Origin: Flavobacterium chryseum
GTDB taxonomy: Bacteria > Bacteroidota > Bacteroidia > Flavobacteriales > Flavobacteriaceae
Length of the DNA stretch: 64,000 nucleotides
Direction: 5' to 3'
Assembly: GCF_004362015.1 (NCBI RefSeq)
Contig: NZ_SNWW01000005.1
Span: forward strand, 248,001-312,000
Below, one piece after another: positions 25,172 to 33,521 of the stretch. The position numbers and the translations under genes were made by a program. The notes under the pieces were generated by a model. That model saw only the letters and a program-made list of their open reading frames with translations, ran no database searches and was not told the DNA's origin. Numbering within the stretch: the first letter of the stretch is position 1; every line of letters begins with the position of its first letter.

Positions 25172-25762
25172 ATGGAAAACAACAACGAAGAAATTACCCC
25201 TGAGAAAATCGATTCACCTGCGACTGAAAATAGCAAGCCGGTTACAGAGACTACCAATCCTGTAAATACTCCAGCTGCAAAAACGCCAGTTCGCAAAGCA
25301 ACAACAACTGCCAAGCCTGCTGCATCTGCAACAATAAAACCAATAGTTGCAACGACTACTCCAAAAACAACGGTACGTAGAACACCTGCAAAAAAAGTAT
25401 TAACTACTGTTGCAAAACCACAAGAAAAAGTACCGCCAATTGAAATTACAGGTACAGATTCAAAAGAAGAAAATACAAATGAAGTAGTTGGATTAGAAGA
25501 AGCTACTAAAGACAAATCAAAAGATAAAAAGAAGAAAAAAATGAAAGAAAAGGAAAAAGAGCAAGCCAAAAAGAAATTAGCAAAGAAAAAAGAAAAAGCT
25601 AAAAACGATAAGAAGAAAGAGAAAGCTAAAAAAGCAAAACAAAAAGCTACAGCAAAGAAAAAAGAAAAAGCTAAAAAAGCAAAGGATAAAGCTAAAGCTA
25701 AAAAAATAGCAAAGAAAAAAGTGAAGTCTCAAAAAAAGGCAAAAGCTAAAAAGAAAAAATAA
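25172..25762 (+). CDS. Lysine/alanine-rich, histone H1-like basic protein
   Basis: The 196-residue protein has two parts. Residues 1-115 are a Thr/Pro/Ala/Glu-rich disordered region (TETTNPVNTP, KTPVRKATTTAKPAA). Residues 116-196 are an almost pure Lys/Ala/Glu segment of repeated KKKEKAKKA units with about half lysine. Such tails bind DNA or RNA without sequence preference, as in bacterial histone H1-like proteins. A nucleoid or RNA-associated role is plausible, but low-complexity proteins are hard to place. It is a single-gene unit with its own terminator, between the nitrate genes and the convergent Moco genes. Confidence 0.65.
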   Translation: MENNNEEITPEKIDSPATENSKPVTETTNPVNTPAAKTPVRKATTTAKPAASATIKPIVATTTPKTTVRRTPAKKVLTTVAKPQEKVPPIEITGTDSKEENTNEVVGLEEATKDKSKDKKKKKMKEKEKEQAKKKLAKKKEKAKNDKKKEKAKKAKQKATAKKKEKAKKAKDKAKAKKIAKKKVKSQKKAKAKKKK

Positions 25763-25768
25763 TATTTT

Positions 25769-25808
25769 AAAAAGGTTTAACTTGAAAAAGTTGAAACTTT
25801 TTTTTTGT
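25769..25808 (+). terminator. Rho-independent terminator after the Lys-rich gene
   Basis: AAAGGTTTAACTT and AAGTTGAAACTTT form an imperfect stem around GAAA. A run of nine T residues follows. Confidence 0.65.
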
Positions 25809-25819
25809 TCTCATTTTAT

Positions 25820-25906
25820 GTCATTGCGAGGAACGAAGCAAACACACTAATGATAAGCAAAGTTTAGGGATTATAGTCGTGAGATTGCTTCGTTTCTCGC
25901 AAGGAC
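25820..25906. repeat. Inverted repeat, GTCATTGCGAGGAACGAAGC family
   Basis: GTCATTGCGAGGAACGAAGCAA is mirrored, with one inserted base, by TTGCTTCGTTTCTCGCAAGGAC. It differs in sequence from the GTCATTTCGAC family but has the same size and layout. It lies between the convergent ends of the Lys-rich gene and moaA. Confidence 0.75.
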
Positions 25907-25929
25907 AATCTGTACGGTCATAAAGAAAT

Positions 25930-26937
25930 TCATCCCCCAATCGCAATCATACTGCGATTATCAAAATGCAAATTCGGATCATCCATTTCTTCAATGGTAA
26001 CCATTCCGGCACGAACTTTCTTTTTGTTTTTAATTGATTCTGAAATTAAATTCGTGATCGATTCGCCGTTTCTGAATGGTGTCAGTAAATCCGTTTCTGA
26101 GTTTGAAAAAAGACAGTTTTTAATTTTGCCGTTGGCTGTCAGGCGGATTCGGTTGCAGCCATCACAAAAAGGATTTGTAATCGAACTTATGATCCCGAAA
26201 TCGCCCTGAAAATCTTTTATTTTATACGCTCTGGCTGTAAAATTTTTTTCGTCTTCTAATTTCAGAATATCTTCAGCTGAAAAAGATGCTTCAACCTGCG
26301 ATAAAATTTCGTTTTGAGAAACCATTTTGCTTCTGTCCCACTCGTTTCCCGCAAAAGGCATAAACTCTATAAACCGAATTGAAATGGGCAAAAACTGTGT
26401 TAGTTTGATAAAATCTATGATTTCGTTTTCATTGAAACCCTTCATCAAAACTACATTTACTTTTACCTGAAAATCATTGTTCAAAAGCAAATGCAAGTTA
26501 TCAATTACTTTATCAAACTGATTTCTAAGCGTTATGGTGTGAAATTTAGAAGCTACCAAAGTATCCAAACTCAAATTGATTTTATTGACATTAAATTGCT
26601 TTAAAACATCAATATGACGATCAATTAAAATTCCGTTAGTTGTAATAGAAATAGAAACTTCAAGCGAAGCTAACTTGGAAATAATCTCTGGAAAATCTTT
26701 TCTTAGCAAAGGCTCTCCACCGGTCAATCTTATTTTATCTACACCATTTTCTACGAAGGTTTGGGCAATCGAAAAAATCTCTTCAGCCGTCATTAAACTG
26801 GCTTTTGGAGATAATTCAATTCCGTCAGCAGGCATGCAATACGTACAACGCAAATTGCATTTCTCTAACAACGAAATACGCAAGTAGTTGTGTTTTCGCC
26901 CAAAATCATCCGTCAAAATAGTGTTAGAGGGTATCAT
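25930..26937 (-). CDS. moaA: GTP 3',8-cyclase MoaA
   Basis: The 335-residue radical SAM enzyme performs the first step of molybdenum cofactor synthesis, turning GTP into the cyclic intermediate for MoaC. The N-terminal [4Fe-4S] site is CNLRCTYC (C-x3-C-x2-C, near 27-34). The C-terminal cluster that binds substrate is CDGCNRIRLTANGKIKNC. The chain ends in GG, which MoaA needs for activity. RLTGGEPLLRKDF is the conserved GGEP region. It is the last gene of the minus-strand Moco block and overlaps moaCB by 14 bases. Confidence 0.96.
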   Translation of the reverse strand: MIPSNTILTDDFGRKHNYLRISLLEKCNLRCTYCMPADGIELSPKASLMTAEEIFSIAQTFVENGVDKIRLTGGEPLLRKDFPEIISKLASLEVSISITTNGILIDRHIDVLKQFNVNKINLSLDTLVASKFHTITLRNQFDKVIDNLHLLLNNDFQVKVNVVLMKGFNENEIIDFIKLTQFLPISIRFIEFMPFAGNEWDRSKMVSQNEILSQVEASFSAEDILKLEDEKNFTARAYKIKDFQGDFGIISSITNPFCDGCNRIRLTANGKIKNCLFSNSETDLLTPFRNGESITNLISESIKNKKKVRAGMVTIEEMDDPNLHFDNRSMIAIGG

Positions 26938-27838
26938 GATTTTTTCCTTTTAAAATATGAAAAACGTGCATAACATGCGGAAAAACAGCATCCATCGATT
27001 CTCTGGCGCCGTTTGTTGATCCCGGCAAAGCCAAAACCAGACTTTTCCCTAATGTTCCTGCAACTGTTCTTGAAAGCATTGCATATGGCATACGTTGTTG
27101 TCCGTAATTGCGAATTGCTTCTTCAATTCCCGGAATTCTGCTTTCTAACAATGGCGCTAAAGCTTCTGGCGTAACATCTCTTGGAGATAATCCGGTGCCA
27201 CCCGTAAAAATGACCAACTGATGTCCTTCGGCGAAAGCCTTAGTTCGTTCCTGAATAATATCCAATTCATCAGGAATAATTTCATAATGCGCAGTTTCAA
27301 CTCCGTACGAATTTAATTTTTCTACTATTATTTTTCCCGAACGATCTTCTTTATCGCCGGCAAAAATGGAATCAGAACAAACAAAAACGGCTGCTTTTAT
27401 GGTGTCCGGAAATTTATTTTTGAAAGACGATTTTCCGCCTTCTTTATTGATTAATTTGATGGTTGAAATTTCGATTTCTTTATCAATTGGTTTCAACATA
27501 TCGTACATTGTTAAAGCTACTATTGATGCGCCGTGCATGGCTTCCACCTCAACTCCGGTTTTGTAAACCGTCTTTACATTGAAGATAATCTGAATCGTTA
27601 GACCTTCAATTTTATATTCAACAGAAGTAAATTCAATTGGAATTGGATGACAATCCGGAATCGATAAATGCGTGTTTTTTACTGCAAATAATCCGGCCGT
27701 TTTAGCCATTTCCAGTACATTTCCTTTCGGTACCAGATTATTTACAACGGCATCAATTGTTTCTTGTTTGCTGACTTTGACAATTGCTGTGGCTGTTGCA
27801 ACTCTTAATGTACTTATTTTATGCGTAATATCTACCAT
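26924..27838 (-). CDS. moaCB: Bifunctional MoaC-MoaB molybdenum cofactor protein
   Basis: The 304-residue protein joins two steps. Residues 1-150 are MoaC (cyclic pyranopterin monophosphate synthase), with NTHLSIPDCHPIPIEF and EVEAMHGASIVALTMYDMLK holding the active-site residues. Residues 155-300 are a MoaB/MogA-type molybdopterin adenylyltransferase, with FVCSDSIFAGDKEDRSG, FTGGTGLSPRDVTPEAL and LPGSTNGARESMDAV. This fusion is common in Bacteroidota. It overlaps moaA and stands eight bases after moaE, so the three are one transcript. Confidence 0.94.
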   Translation of the reverse strand: MVDITHKISTLRVATATAIVKVSKQETIDAVVNNLVPKGNVLEMAKTAGLFAVKNTHLSIPDCHPIPIEFTSVEYKIEGLTIQIIFNVKTVYKTGVEVEAMHGASIVALTMYDMLKPIDKEIEISTIKLINKEGGKSSFKNKFPDTIKAAVFVCSDSIFAGDKEDRSGKIIVEKLNSYGVETAHYEIIPDELDIIQERTKAFAEGHQLVIFTGGTGLSPRDVTPEALAPLLESRIPGIEEAIRNYGQQRMPYAMLSRTVAGTLGKSLVLALPGSTNGARESMDAVFPHVMHVFHILKGKNHDTL

Positions 27839-27846
27839 TCTGTTTT

Positions 27847-28278
27847 TTAGGTATTTTGTTTCCAGGTGAATGTATCGTTTTCAAACATCTCTTTACCAAA
27901 AATCGGAACATCTGTTTTTATCCAGTTTACAATGGCTTCTGTCGCTTCATAAACTTGTTTGCGTCGCGTTGCAGAAACAAATACAAAAAGACAAATTTCA
28001 CCTGCTTTTACAATACCTAAACTATGGTAAATGTGCATGCAGGTTAAGTCGAATTTAGCAAAAGCTTTTTCCCGAATGGCGTGCAATGCTTCGTTTGCCA
28101 TATCTGTATAAGCGGAATAATCGATCGCTACAACCGTATTGTCGTGAATGACATCAGCACGAACTTGTCCTAAAAAAATATTGTGCGCACCAATCGTATG
28201 TTTCGATTGATGTTTGGCGATTGACTCGGCTATAAATTCAGGAGCAATTGGTCCTTCTACAAATACATTTTTACTCAT
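27847..28278 (-). CDS. moaE: Molybdopterin synthase catalytic subunit MoaE
   Basis: The 143-residue subunit transfers sulfur from the MoaD thiocarboxylate to precursor Z. Family features are GAHNIFLGQVR near residue 31, AIDYSAYTDMANEAL, IYHSLGIVKAGEICLFVFVS, RRKQVYEATEAIVNWIK and VPIFGKEMF with the conserved Lys. It is followed after eight bases by moaCB. The 236 bases before it hold repeats, which separate it from the moeB-like gene. Confidence 0.95.
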   Translation of the reverse strand: MSKNVFVEGPIAPEFIAESIAKHQSKHTIGAHNIFLGQVRADVIHDNTVVAIDYSAYTDMANEALHAIREKAFAKFDLTCMHIYHSLGIVKAGEICLFVFVSATRRKQVYEATEAIVNWIKTDVPIFGKEMFENDTFTWKQNT

Positions 28279-28295
28279 TGTTTTCTATTTTTTGC

Positions 28296-28477
28296 CACAG
28301 ATTATAAGGATTTCTTTTGCCACGAATTACACGAATTTTCACTAATTTTTATTTTAAATTAAAAAATCAACCACAATCTTGTCATTTCGACGGAGGAGAA
28401 ATCACACTAGAAACTCCGTACAGCATTTCGTTAATCTTTGTCGAATACGAGTGTGATTTCTCCTCCGTCGAAATGAC
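28296..28477. repeat. Two intergenic repeats before moaE (GCCACGAATT and GTCATTTCGACGGAGGAG)
   Basis: TTTGCCACGAATTACACGAA at 28316 belongs to the element of 2187-2270, here only one arm. From 28381 GTCATTTCGACGGAGGAGAA is mirrored at 28477 by TTCTCCTCCGTCGAAATGAC. A 62-codon frame running through is made of repeat sequence. Confidence 0.85.
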
Positions 28478-28514
28478 AAACGAGACGTACCCACTAACTA
28501 TATTGTAACTCTGC

Positions 28515-29600
28515 CTATATTTTTATTTCTTCATTTAATAATTGCTTCATTGCTAAAACTCCACCAGCAATACTTTTTACTTTATTAAATTCTTTTTTCT
28601 GAAGCAATTCGACCGCAATTTTACTTCTTATTCCGGATTGACAGAAAACATAGATCGTTTGGTTTGAATTCAGTTTTTCTATTTCGTTTTCTAAATTCAT
28701 TAACGGAATCTGAATACTATTTTCAAAATTAATTTTCGGCAATTCATCTTCATTTCTAACATCTAAAAAAAGAACCTCATCCTTATTAATTTCATTTACA
28801 ATTTCTTCAAAAGATATTTCTTCAACTTGATTTTCAACGAGATTATATTTCTGAAGAAATGTGTTTTTATCTATTACAAGATGAGTGTTTTTTTCGAAGT
28901 CATACTTTTGCTGTTCGTTGTTTAAAATATTATACACCAGTATTTTACCACTCAATACCTCTCCTATTTCTAGAATCATTTTTATGACTTCGTTGGCTTG
29001 CAGCATTCCGATTATTCCAACTGAAATTCCGATCACTCCAGCATCTTCACAATTTAATGCGTTGCTGTTTCCATCAGGATACAAACATCTGTAAGTGGGT
29101 CCGTTTTGATAATTGAAAACCGAAACCTGACCCTGAAACCTAAAAATAGATCCGTAAACCATTGGTTTATTAGTTACTAAACAAGCATCGTTTATGAGAT
29201 ATTTTATCGCAATATTGTCTGTTGCGTCAACAATAATATCATAGTTTTCAAATAAATCGATAACGTTTTTTGCTGATAATTTTTCTTCAATTGCATTGAC
29301 TTTTACCAACGGATTCAATTCTGAAACCATCAATTTGGCTTCGTTAACTTTGTGTTTTCCAACAGCCGAACTTTTATAAATTACCTGTCGCTGTAAATTC
29401 GAAAGTTCAATAACATCGTTATCGACAATTCCAATTTCACCTACACCAGCGGCAGCCAAATAAGGCAATACAGCAGCTCCTAAACCTCCTGCTCCAATAA
29501 TAAGAACTTTAGCTTTAGTTAGTTTTTCCTGACCAGAATCTCCAATTTCAGGAAGGATTATTTGTCTGTTATAACGTGCTGTTGTATTCATACCATTCAT
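28515..29600 (-). CDS. moeB: MoeB/ThiF-type adenylyltransferase with C-terminal rhodanese domain
   Basis: The 361-residue enzyme should adenylate the C-terminus of MoaD and, with its rhodanese domain, supply sulfur. The E1-like part has IIGAGGLGAAVLPYLAAAG near residue 33, RYNRQIILPEIG and the catalytic-Cys region NCEDAGVIGISVGIIG. The rhodanese part (about 265-361) has an intact active-site loop VFCQSGIRSK. The two CxxC zinc pairs of E. coli MoeB are missing: only TYRCLYP remains and the second pair is absent. The start at 29600 lies just after the moaD stop; a second ATG follows nine bases on. Confidence 0.88.
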   Translation of the reverse strand: MNGMNTTARYNRQIILPEIGDSGQEKLTKAKVLIIGAGGLGAAVLPYLAAAGVGEIGIVDNDVIELSNLQRQVIYKSSAVGKHKVNEAKLMVSELNPLVKVNAIEEKLSAKNVIDLFENYDIIVDATDNIAIKYLINDACLVTNKPMVYGSIFRFQGQVSVFNYQNGPTYRCLYPDGNSNALNCEDAGVIGISVGIIGMLQANEVIKMILEIGEVLSGKILVYNILNNEQQKYDFEKNTHLVIDKNTFLQKYNLVENQVEEISFEEIVNEINKDEVLFLDVRNEDELPKINFENSIQIPLMNLENEIEKLNSNQTIYVFCQSGIRSKIAVELLQKKEFNKVKSIAGGVLAMKQLLNEEIKI

Positions 29601-29601
29601 T

Positions 29602-29838
29602 TTAACCTCCGGCAAATGGAGGTAACAAAGCAACAACATCACTAGTTTGTAACTTTAAATCAGCTGCTTTTTGTACTATTTTTTGATTTACTGCAACGCT
29701 AAAAGACAGGGAGTCGAATTGGTATTTTTCTTCTAAATCCTGCAGCAAATCCTGCAATGAAATATCAGAAAAAGATACTTTTTCGAAATCACATTTTGTT
29801 TTTTCAGCGACAGCTCCAAAATATTTAACTTCAATCAT
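29602..29838 (-). CDS. moaD: Molybdopterin synthase sulfur carrier subunit MoaD
   Basis: The 78-residue ubiquitin-like protein ends in PPFAGG. The terminal Gly-Gly becomes the thiocarboxylate used by MoaE. The start MIEVKYFGAVAEKTKC and the segment VAVNQKIVQ...DVVALLPPFAGG are typical. Its stop is one base from the moeB-like start, and cobA ends two bases before it, so the genes are translationally coupled. Confidence 0.94.
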   Translation of the reverse strand: MIEVKYFGAVAEKTKCDFEKVSFSDISLQDLLQDLEEKYQFDSLSFSVAVNQKIVQKAADLKLQTSDVVALLPPFAGG

Positions 29839-29840
29839 TA

Positions 29841-30629
29841 TTATAAATTTAAATTCTGAAAAATAAATTCATCATCAAAATGCTCCTGAAAATAAGAAGT
29901 TAGTTTTGAAGTATTTTTCACCACTTCACCAATCACAATAATTGCCGGCGAAGAGATTTTATTTTCTGATACTAATTTAGCAATAGAATTTATAGTTCCA
30001 ACTACTTTCTGCTCTGTATTTTTTGTTCCGTTTTGAATAATGGCAATTGGCAAATCATCGGTACGGTTCTCTTTATAAATCGAAATTATTTCTTCTAATT
30101 TATGCATTCCCATCAAAATAACTACTGTCGCAGCTGATTTTGACGCTAAATGAATATCTTTTGATAATGCGTGATTTGATGTTGTTCCTGTTATAACCCA
30201 AAAACTTTCGGCAATTTGGCGTTGTGTCAAACTAATTCCCACCGAAGCCGGAACGCCTAAAGCTGATGAAATTCCGGGAACAATAGCAGTTTCTAAACCA
30301 AATTTTTCTACGTATTCTATTTCTTCACTTCCTCTTCCAAAAATAAAAGGATCACCGCCTTTTAAACGCACTACATGACCGTGACGATTGGCCATCGAAA
30401 CAATCAATTCGTTAATTTGATCCTGCGTATAAGCGTGACAGCCTAAACGTTTGCCTACAAAATGAATTTCGGCATTGGTTGCGTACTGCAATAATTCTTC
30501 GTTTACCAAAGCATCATACAAAACTACATCTGCAGCTTCTAAGGCTTTTATTGCTTTTAGTGTGATCAATTCGGCATCACCTGGACCTGCGCCTACAATC
30601 GTTAATTTTGGTGTTTTTGAATTTCGCAT
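29841..30629 (-). CDS. cobA: Uroporphyrinogen-III C-methyltransferase (SUMT)
   Basis: The 262-residue SAM enzyme makes precorrin-2, the entry to siroheme, the cofactor of NirB. Signatures are TIVGAGPGDAELITLKAIKA at the start, VVLYDALVNEEL, VRLKGGDPFIFGRGSEE near 90-106 and VPGISSALGVPASVGISLTQR. The dehydrogenase and ferrochelatase that finish siroheme are not in this window. Its position within the Moco genes shows that both nitrate-reduction cofactors are made from one block. Confidence 0.95.
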   Translation of the reverse strand: MRNSKTPKLTIVGAGPGDAELITLKAIKALEAADVVLYDALVNEELLQYATNAEIHFVGKRLGCHAYTQDQINELIVSMANRHGHVVRLKGGDPFIFGRGSEEIEYVEKFGLETAIVPGISSALGVPASVGISLTQRQIAESFWVITGTTSNHALSKDIHLASKSAATVVILMGMHKLEEIISIYKENRTDDLPIAIIQNGTKNTEQKVVGTINSIAKLVSENKISSPAIIVIGEVVKNTSKLTSYFQEHFDDEFIFQNLNL

Positions 30630-30634
30630 AGCTT

Positions 30635-31207
30635 TTAACTTAAATTGATATTAAGGTCGTTTAATTCGTCTGCCGAATTAATATTGGTTAAATGAAAGTT
30701 TTCACTTTCTTCAATTGTGATGATTTGATGCGGAACATTCGCAATTAAATTCATCATTTTTAAATCGTCGTTATCAATTGCGCTTTTGATAACAGGCAAT
30801 ACTTTTTTAGAATAAATCCCGATCAACGGATGTAATCTGCTTTCTGAAGCAAAAACGGTAATCAGTGCTTCTTCATTATGTTTTGAAATTAATTCTGATA
30901 ATAATTCGGTTGAAATTAACGGAATATCACAGCTTAGTATCAGATTAAACTCGGTTTCAGAATGTGATAATGCGGTGTAAATTCCACCTAAAGGACCTTT
31001 ATCTAAAATAATATCGGGTATTTTTTCATAGTCTAAATAATCGTATTCTTTTGTATTTGTTATTAATGTAATGTTTTTTGTAATGGGCAAAATTGCCTGA
31101 ATTATATGCTCAATAAATGGTTTTTCCTGAAACAGAACTAGTCCTTTTTCTGACTGCATTCTAGTGCTTTTTCCTCCACATAGAATAAATACGGTTAGTG
31201 TTTCCAT
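30635..31207 (-). CDS. mobA: Molybdenum cofactor guanylyltransferase
   Basis: The 190-residue nucleotidyltransferase attaches GMP to molybdopterin to give the MGD form used by the nitrate reductase. The GTP-binding loop is LCGGKSTRMQSEKGL near residue 10; DIILDKGPLGGIYTAL and LSCDIPLISTELL carry the metal-binding Asp. It ends five bases before cobA. The 256 bases upstream of it hold repeats. Confidence 0.94.
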   Translation of the reverse strand: METLTVFILCGGKSTRMQSEKGLVLFQEKPFIEHIIQAILPITKNITLITNTKEYDYLDYEKIPDIILDKGPLGGIYTALSHSETEFNLILSCDIPLISTELLSELISKHNEEALITVFASESRLHPLIGIYSKKVLPVIKSAIDNDDLKMMNLIANVPHQIITIEESENFHLTNINSADELNDLNINLS

Positions 31208-31257
31208 GACTTTTTATTTTGTTTCAGATTTCAGGTTTGCCATTCTTTATTATTTTT

Positions 31258-31450
31258 TTTCACGCAGATTTTGCAGATTGATCAGATTTTAATCTAACTT
31301 CATCTGTGGCTTTTATTTCAACACATAGAGACATAGCTTTTTGGAACGTTAAAAGGCGTTTCACTTGCATCAATTCACATAGCTATGTGTGATAACTTGT
31401 TATCTTAATTATCTTTTTTACACACTATAAAATCTATGTTTCTATGTGTT
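31258..31450. repeat. Cluster of dispersed repeats (TTCACGCAGATTTTGCAG and AACACATAGAGACATAG)
   Basis: A left arm of the element at 3004-3123 begins at 31258. From 31318 a copy of the 9911-9988 element follows: AACACATAGAGACATAGC, AAAGGCGTTTCACTTGCAT, then a right end ATCTATGTTTCTATGTGTTT. They fill the gap between the TauE-family gene and mobA. Confidence 0.75.
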
Positions 31451-31463
31451 TAAAAATGCTCAT

Positions 31464-32201
31464 TTAAGGAAAAATCAATTTTATGCTTGCCATTAAAATC
31501 ACAGTTCCTAAAACGAATTTTAATGTTTGATTAGAGAATTTTCCGCTTCCATAAAAGCCGCCTAAAACGCCACCTACAACTGCAATTGGCACTAAATAAA
31601 AACTTTCTGTCGGAATTGTTTTTCCTCCCAAAAAGAATCCTAACATTCCGGCAAATGAATTTACAAATATGAATAAACTCGAAACTGCTGCTGATTCTTT
31701 TACAGATGCCCATCCTAAAAACAATAAAATCGGACTTAATATAATTCCACCGCCAATGCCTAACATTCCTGACAGTAAACCGATTGCAAAACCTATTGCT
31801 AATGCAAATGGTAATTTTATTTCTACTGCTTCTTTTTCTTTAAAATTGAATATTCCGAACAATCTTAGTGCTGCAAAAACCAAAACTATTCCTAAAATAA
31901 TTTTATAAATCGTATTGTCTAAAGTGACAAAACCACCAATAAATGCTGCAGGAACAGAAGCTATTGCAAACGGGTAAAAGAGCTTCGGTTTAAAATAATT
32001 CATTCGGTAATAAAAGAAAAACGATATACTCGAAACAAACAAATTCAACAACAAGGCCGAAGGTTTCATAACCGCCACCGGAAAAGCAAAAATGGTCATC
32101 AAAGCCAAATATCCTGATGCTCCGCCGTGCCCAACACTTGAGTACAAAAATGCAATCACAATTAAGGCAAAGCTGAATAAGAGAATATTTTCGGAATTCA
32201 T
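31464..32201 (-). CDS. TauE/SafE-family membrane permease
   Basis: The 245-residue protein has about eight membrane helices and the family's repeated motifs: VGHGGASGYLALMTIFAF near the start and GMLGIGGGIILSPILLFLG in the second half. Family members export sulfite, sulfoacetate or other small anions, or import them. It lies between moeA and mobA on the same strand, so it is probably linked to molybdenum cofactor or nitrate metabolism, for example as an anion permease for nitrite, sulfite or molybdate. The substrate cannot be read from sequence. Confidence 0.88.
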   Translation of the reverse strand: MNSENILLFSFALIVIAFLYSSVGHGGASGYLALMTIFAFPVAVMKPSALLLNLFVSSISFFFYYRMNYFKPKLFYPFAIASVPAAFIGGFVTLDNTIYKIILGIVLVFAALRLFGIFNFKEKEAVEIKLPFALAIGFAIGLLSGMLGIGGGIILSPILLFLGWASVKESAAVSSLFIFVNSFAGMLGFFLGGKTIPTESFYLVPIAVVGGVLGGFYGSGKFSNQTLKFVLGTVILMASIKLIFP

Positions 32202-32208
32202 TTTTTAA

Positions 32209-32320
32209 GGTTCAAAGGTTCAGAGTTACAAAGGTTCAAAGGCTTTCTACACTCTTTTTTCTATTTTCTAAAAATCTAACAATCTAAAATCTAAAATCTA
32301 ACAATCTAAAATCTAAAATT
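32209..32320. repeat. Simple intergenic repeats (GGTTCAAAGG and AATCTAACAATCTAAA)
   Basis: GGTTCAAAGGTTCAGAG and ACAAAGGTTCAAAGG are followed by several tandem copies of AATCTAAAATCTAACA. The first kind recurs at 52618-52660, 57510-57600 and 59880-60170. Confidence 0.6.
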
Positions 32321-32321
32321 T

Positions 32322-33494
32322 CTAATCAATCGGCAATAACATTACAAGCTGCTCTTGTTTGTATTCTTTTACATCATGAGGAATAATTAATAAACTGTTT
32401 GCAATGGCAAATGTATTGAGCATTGCAGAACTTTGTCCGTCTAAAATGGTAACATGCGTTTCATCGTACAAGGCTTTTAAAAACAATGTTTTCCCGGTTG
32501 TGTTTGTAACATCTGTATTCAATTTTCTAATCAATTTTGGAAGATGCGTTTCAGAAAAACCCGTTCTCTTTTTGATTGCCGGATATACATAAATGTAAAA
32601 ATTAGTTAATGATGATGCCGGATTTCCGGGCAAAGCAAATACTAAGGTTTCATTTTTAGAGCCAAAAAACATTGGTTTTCCAGGTCTTTGATTGATTTTA
32701 TAAAAATGTTCTTCCACTCCATTTTTCAACAACGCTTCTTTTACAAAATCATAATCTCCAACTGAAATTCCGCCGGAAATTAAAACAATATCATATTTTG
32801 GCAAGATACTTTTTAATGCTCTTTTAGTTGCTTTAAGATTATCTTTTACTTTATAAACTTTCGTTTTTTGAATTCCAATTGTTTGAAGCGCAGCTTGAAG
32901 CATTATAGAATTGCTTTCGTAAATTTTTCCTTTTGGCAATTTTTTTCCCGGTTTTACCAATTCGTTTCCGGTTACTAAAATCGCTATTTTAGGCTTTTTG
33001 TAAACGGCAATTTCCGTAATTCCCAAACAGGCTAAAAAACCAATTGCTGCGGGCGTAATTAAAGTATTGGCTTCAAAAACAACTTCATCTTTTGCAATTT
33101 GTTCTCCTTTAGCACGAACATTTGCCAATCGTTCCGGCATTTCAGCTATTAAAATCGAATTTTCATTCGCTAATACATCTTCCTGCATGACAACCGTATC
33201 TGCATTATTAGGAACAAAAGCGCCTGTAAAAATACGTACGGCTTCATTATTTTTCAATTTGATATTAGAATGATCTCCAGCCTGCGACGTAGCTACCACA
33301 TCATATTGATGTTTTATACTGTGAATAAAGGCATAACCATCCATAGCAGATTGGCGAAAAGGCGGCATATGTATTGGCGAATACACTGTTTCGTCCAAAA
33401 TATAACCTAATGCTTTTTGAACAGGAAGTTTTTGAATTGGCATTTTTGTGCTATTCTCTGCAATTATTGATAAGGCTTGTTCGACTTGAATCAT
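32322..33494 (-). CDS. moeA: Molybdopterin molybdenumtransferase MoeA
   Basis: The 390-residue enzyme inserts molybdate into adenylated molybdopterin. Signatures are MPPFRQSAMDGYAF near residue 43, IFTGAFVPNNADTVVMQEDV, ILVTGNELVKPG and the MoCF-like region VLISGGISVGDYDFVKEAL with FALPGNPASSLTNFYIYVYP. It is the first gene of the minus-strand cofactor block and its promoter carries TACTTAT/ATAAGTA sites like those of nirB. No second moeA is seen. Confidence 0.96.
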   Translation of the reverse strand: MIQVEQALSIIAENSTKMPIQKLPVQKALGYILDETVYSPIHMPPFRQSAMDGYAFIHSIKHQYDVVATSQAGDHSNIKLKNNEAVRIFTGAFVPNNADTVVMQEDVLANENSILIAEMPERLANVRAKGEQIAKDEVVFEANTLITPAAIGFLACLGITEIAVYKKPKIAILVTGNELVKPGKKLPKGKIYESNSIMLQAALQTIGIQKTKVYKVKDNLKATKRALKSILPKYDIVLISGGISVGDYDFVKEALLKNGVEEHFYKINQRPGKPMFFGSKNETLVFALPGNPASSLTNFYIYVYPAIKKRTGFSETHLPKLIRKLNTDVTNTTGKTLFLKALYDETHVTILDGQSSAMLNTFAIANSLLIIPHDVKEYKQEQLVMLLPID

Positions 33495-33521
33495 GGCTGT
33501 TATTTTTATAAACCAGCAAAA

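Noticed and set aside
25156..25569. Minus-strand frame opposite the Lys-rich gene
   Set aside because: A Phe/Ser-rich frame is expected opposite Lys/Glu-rich codons; it has no start context.
10579..28477. Insertion sequences or CRISPR from the repeated arms
   Set aside because: No transposase, no target-site duplication recognised, and copies are single, far apart and palindromic rather than regularly spaced.
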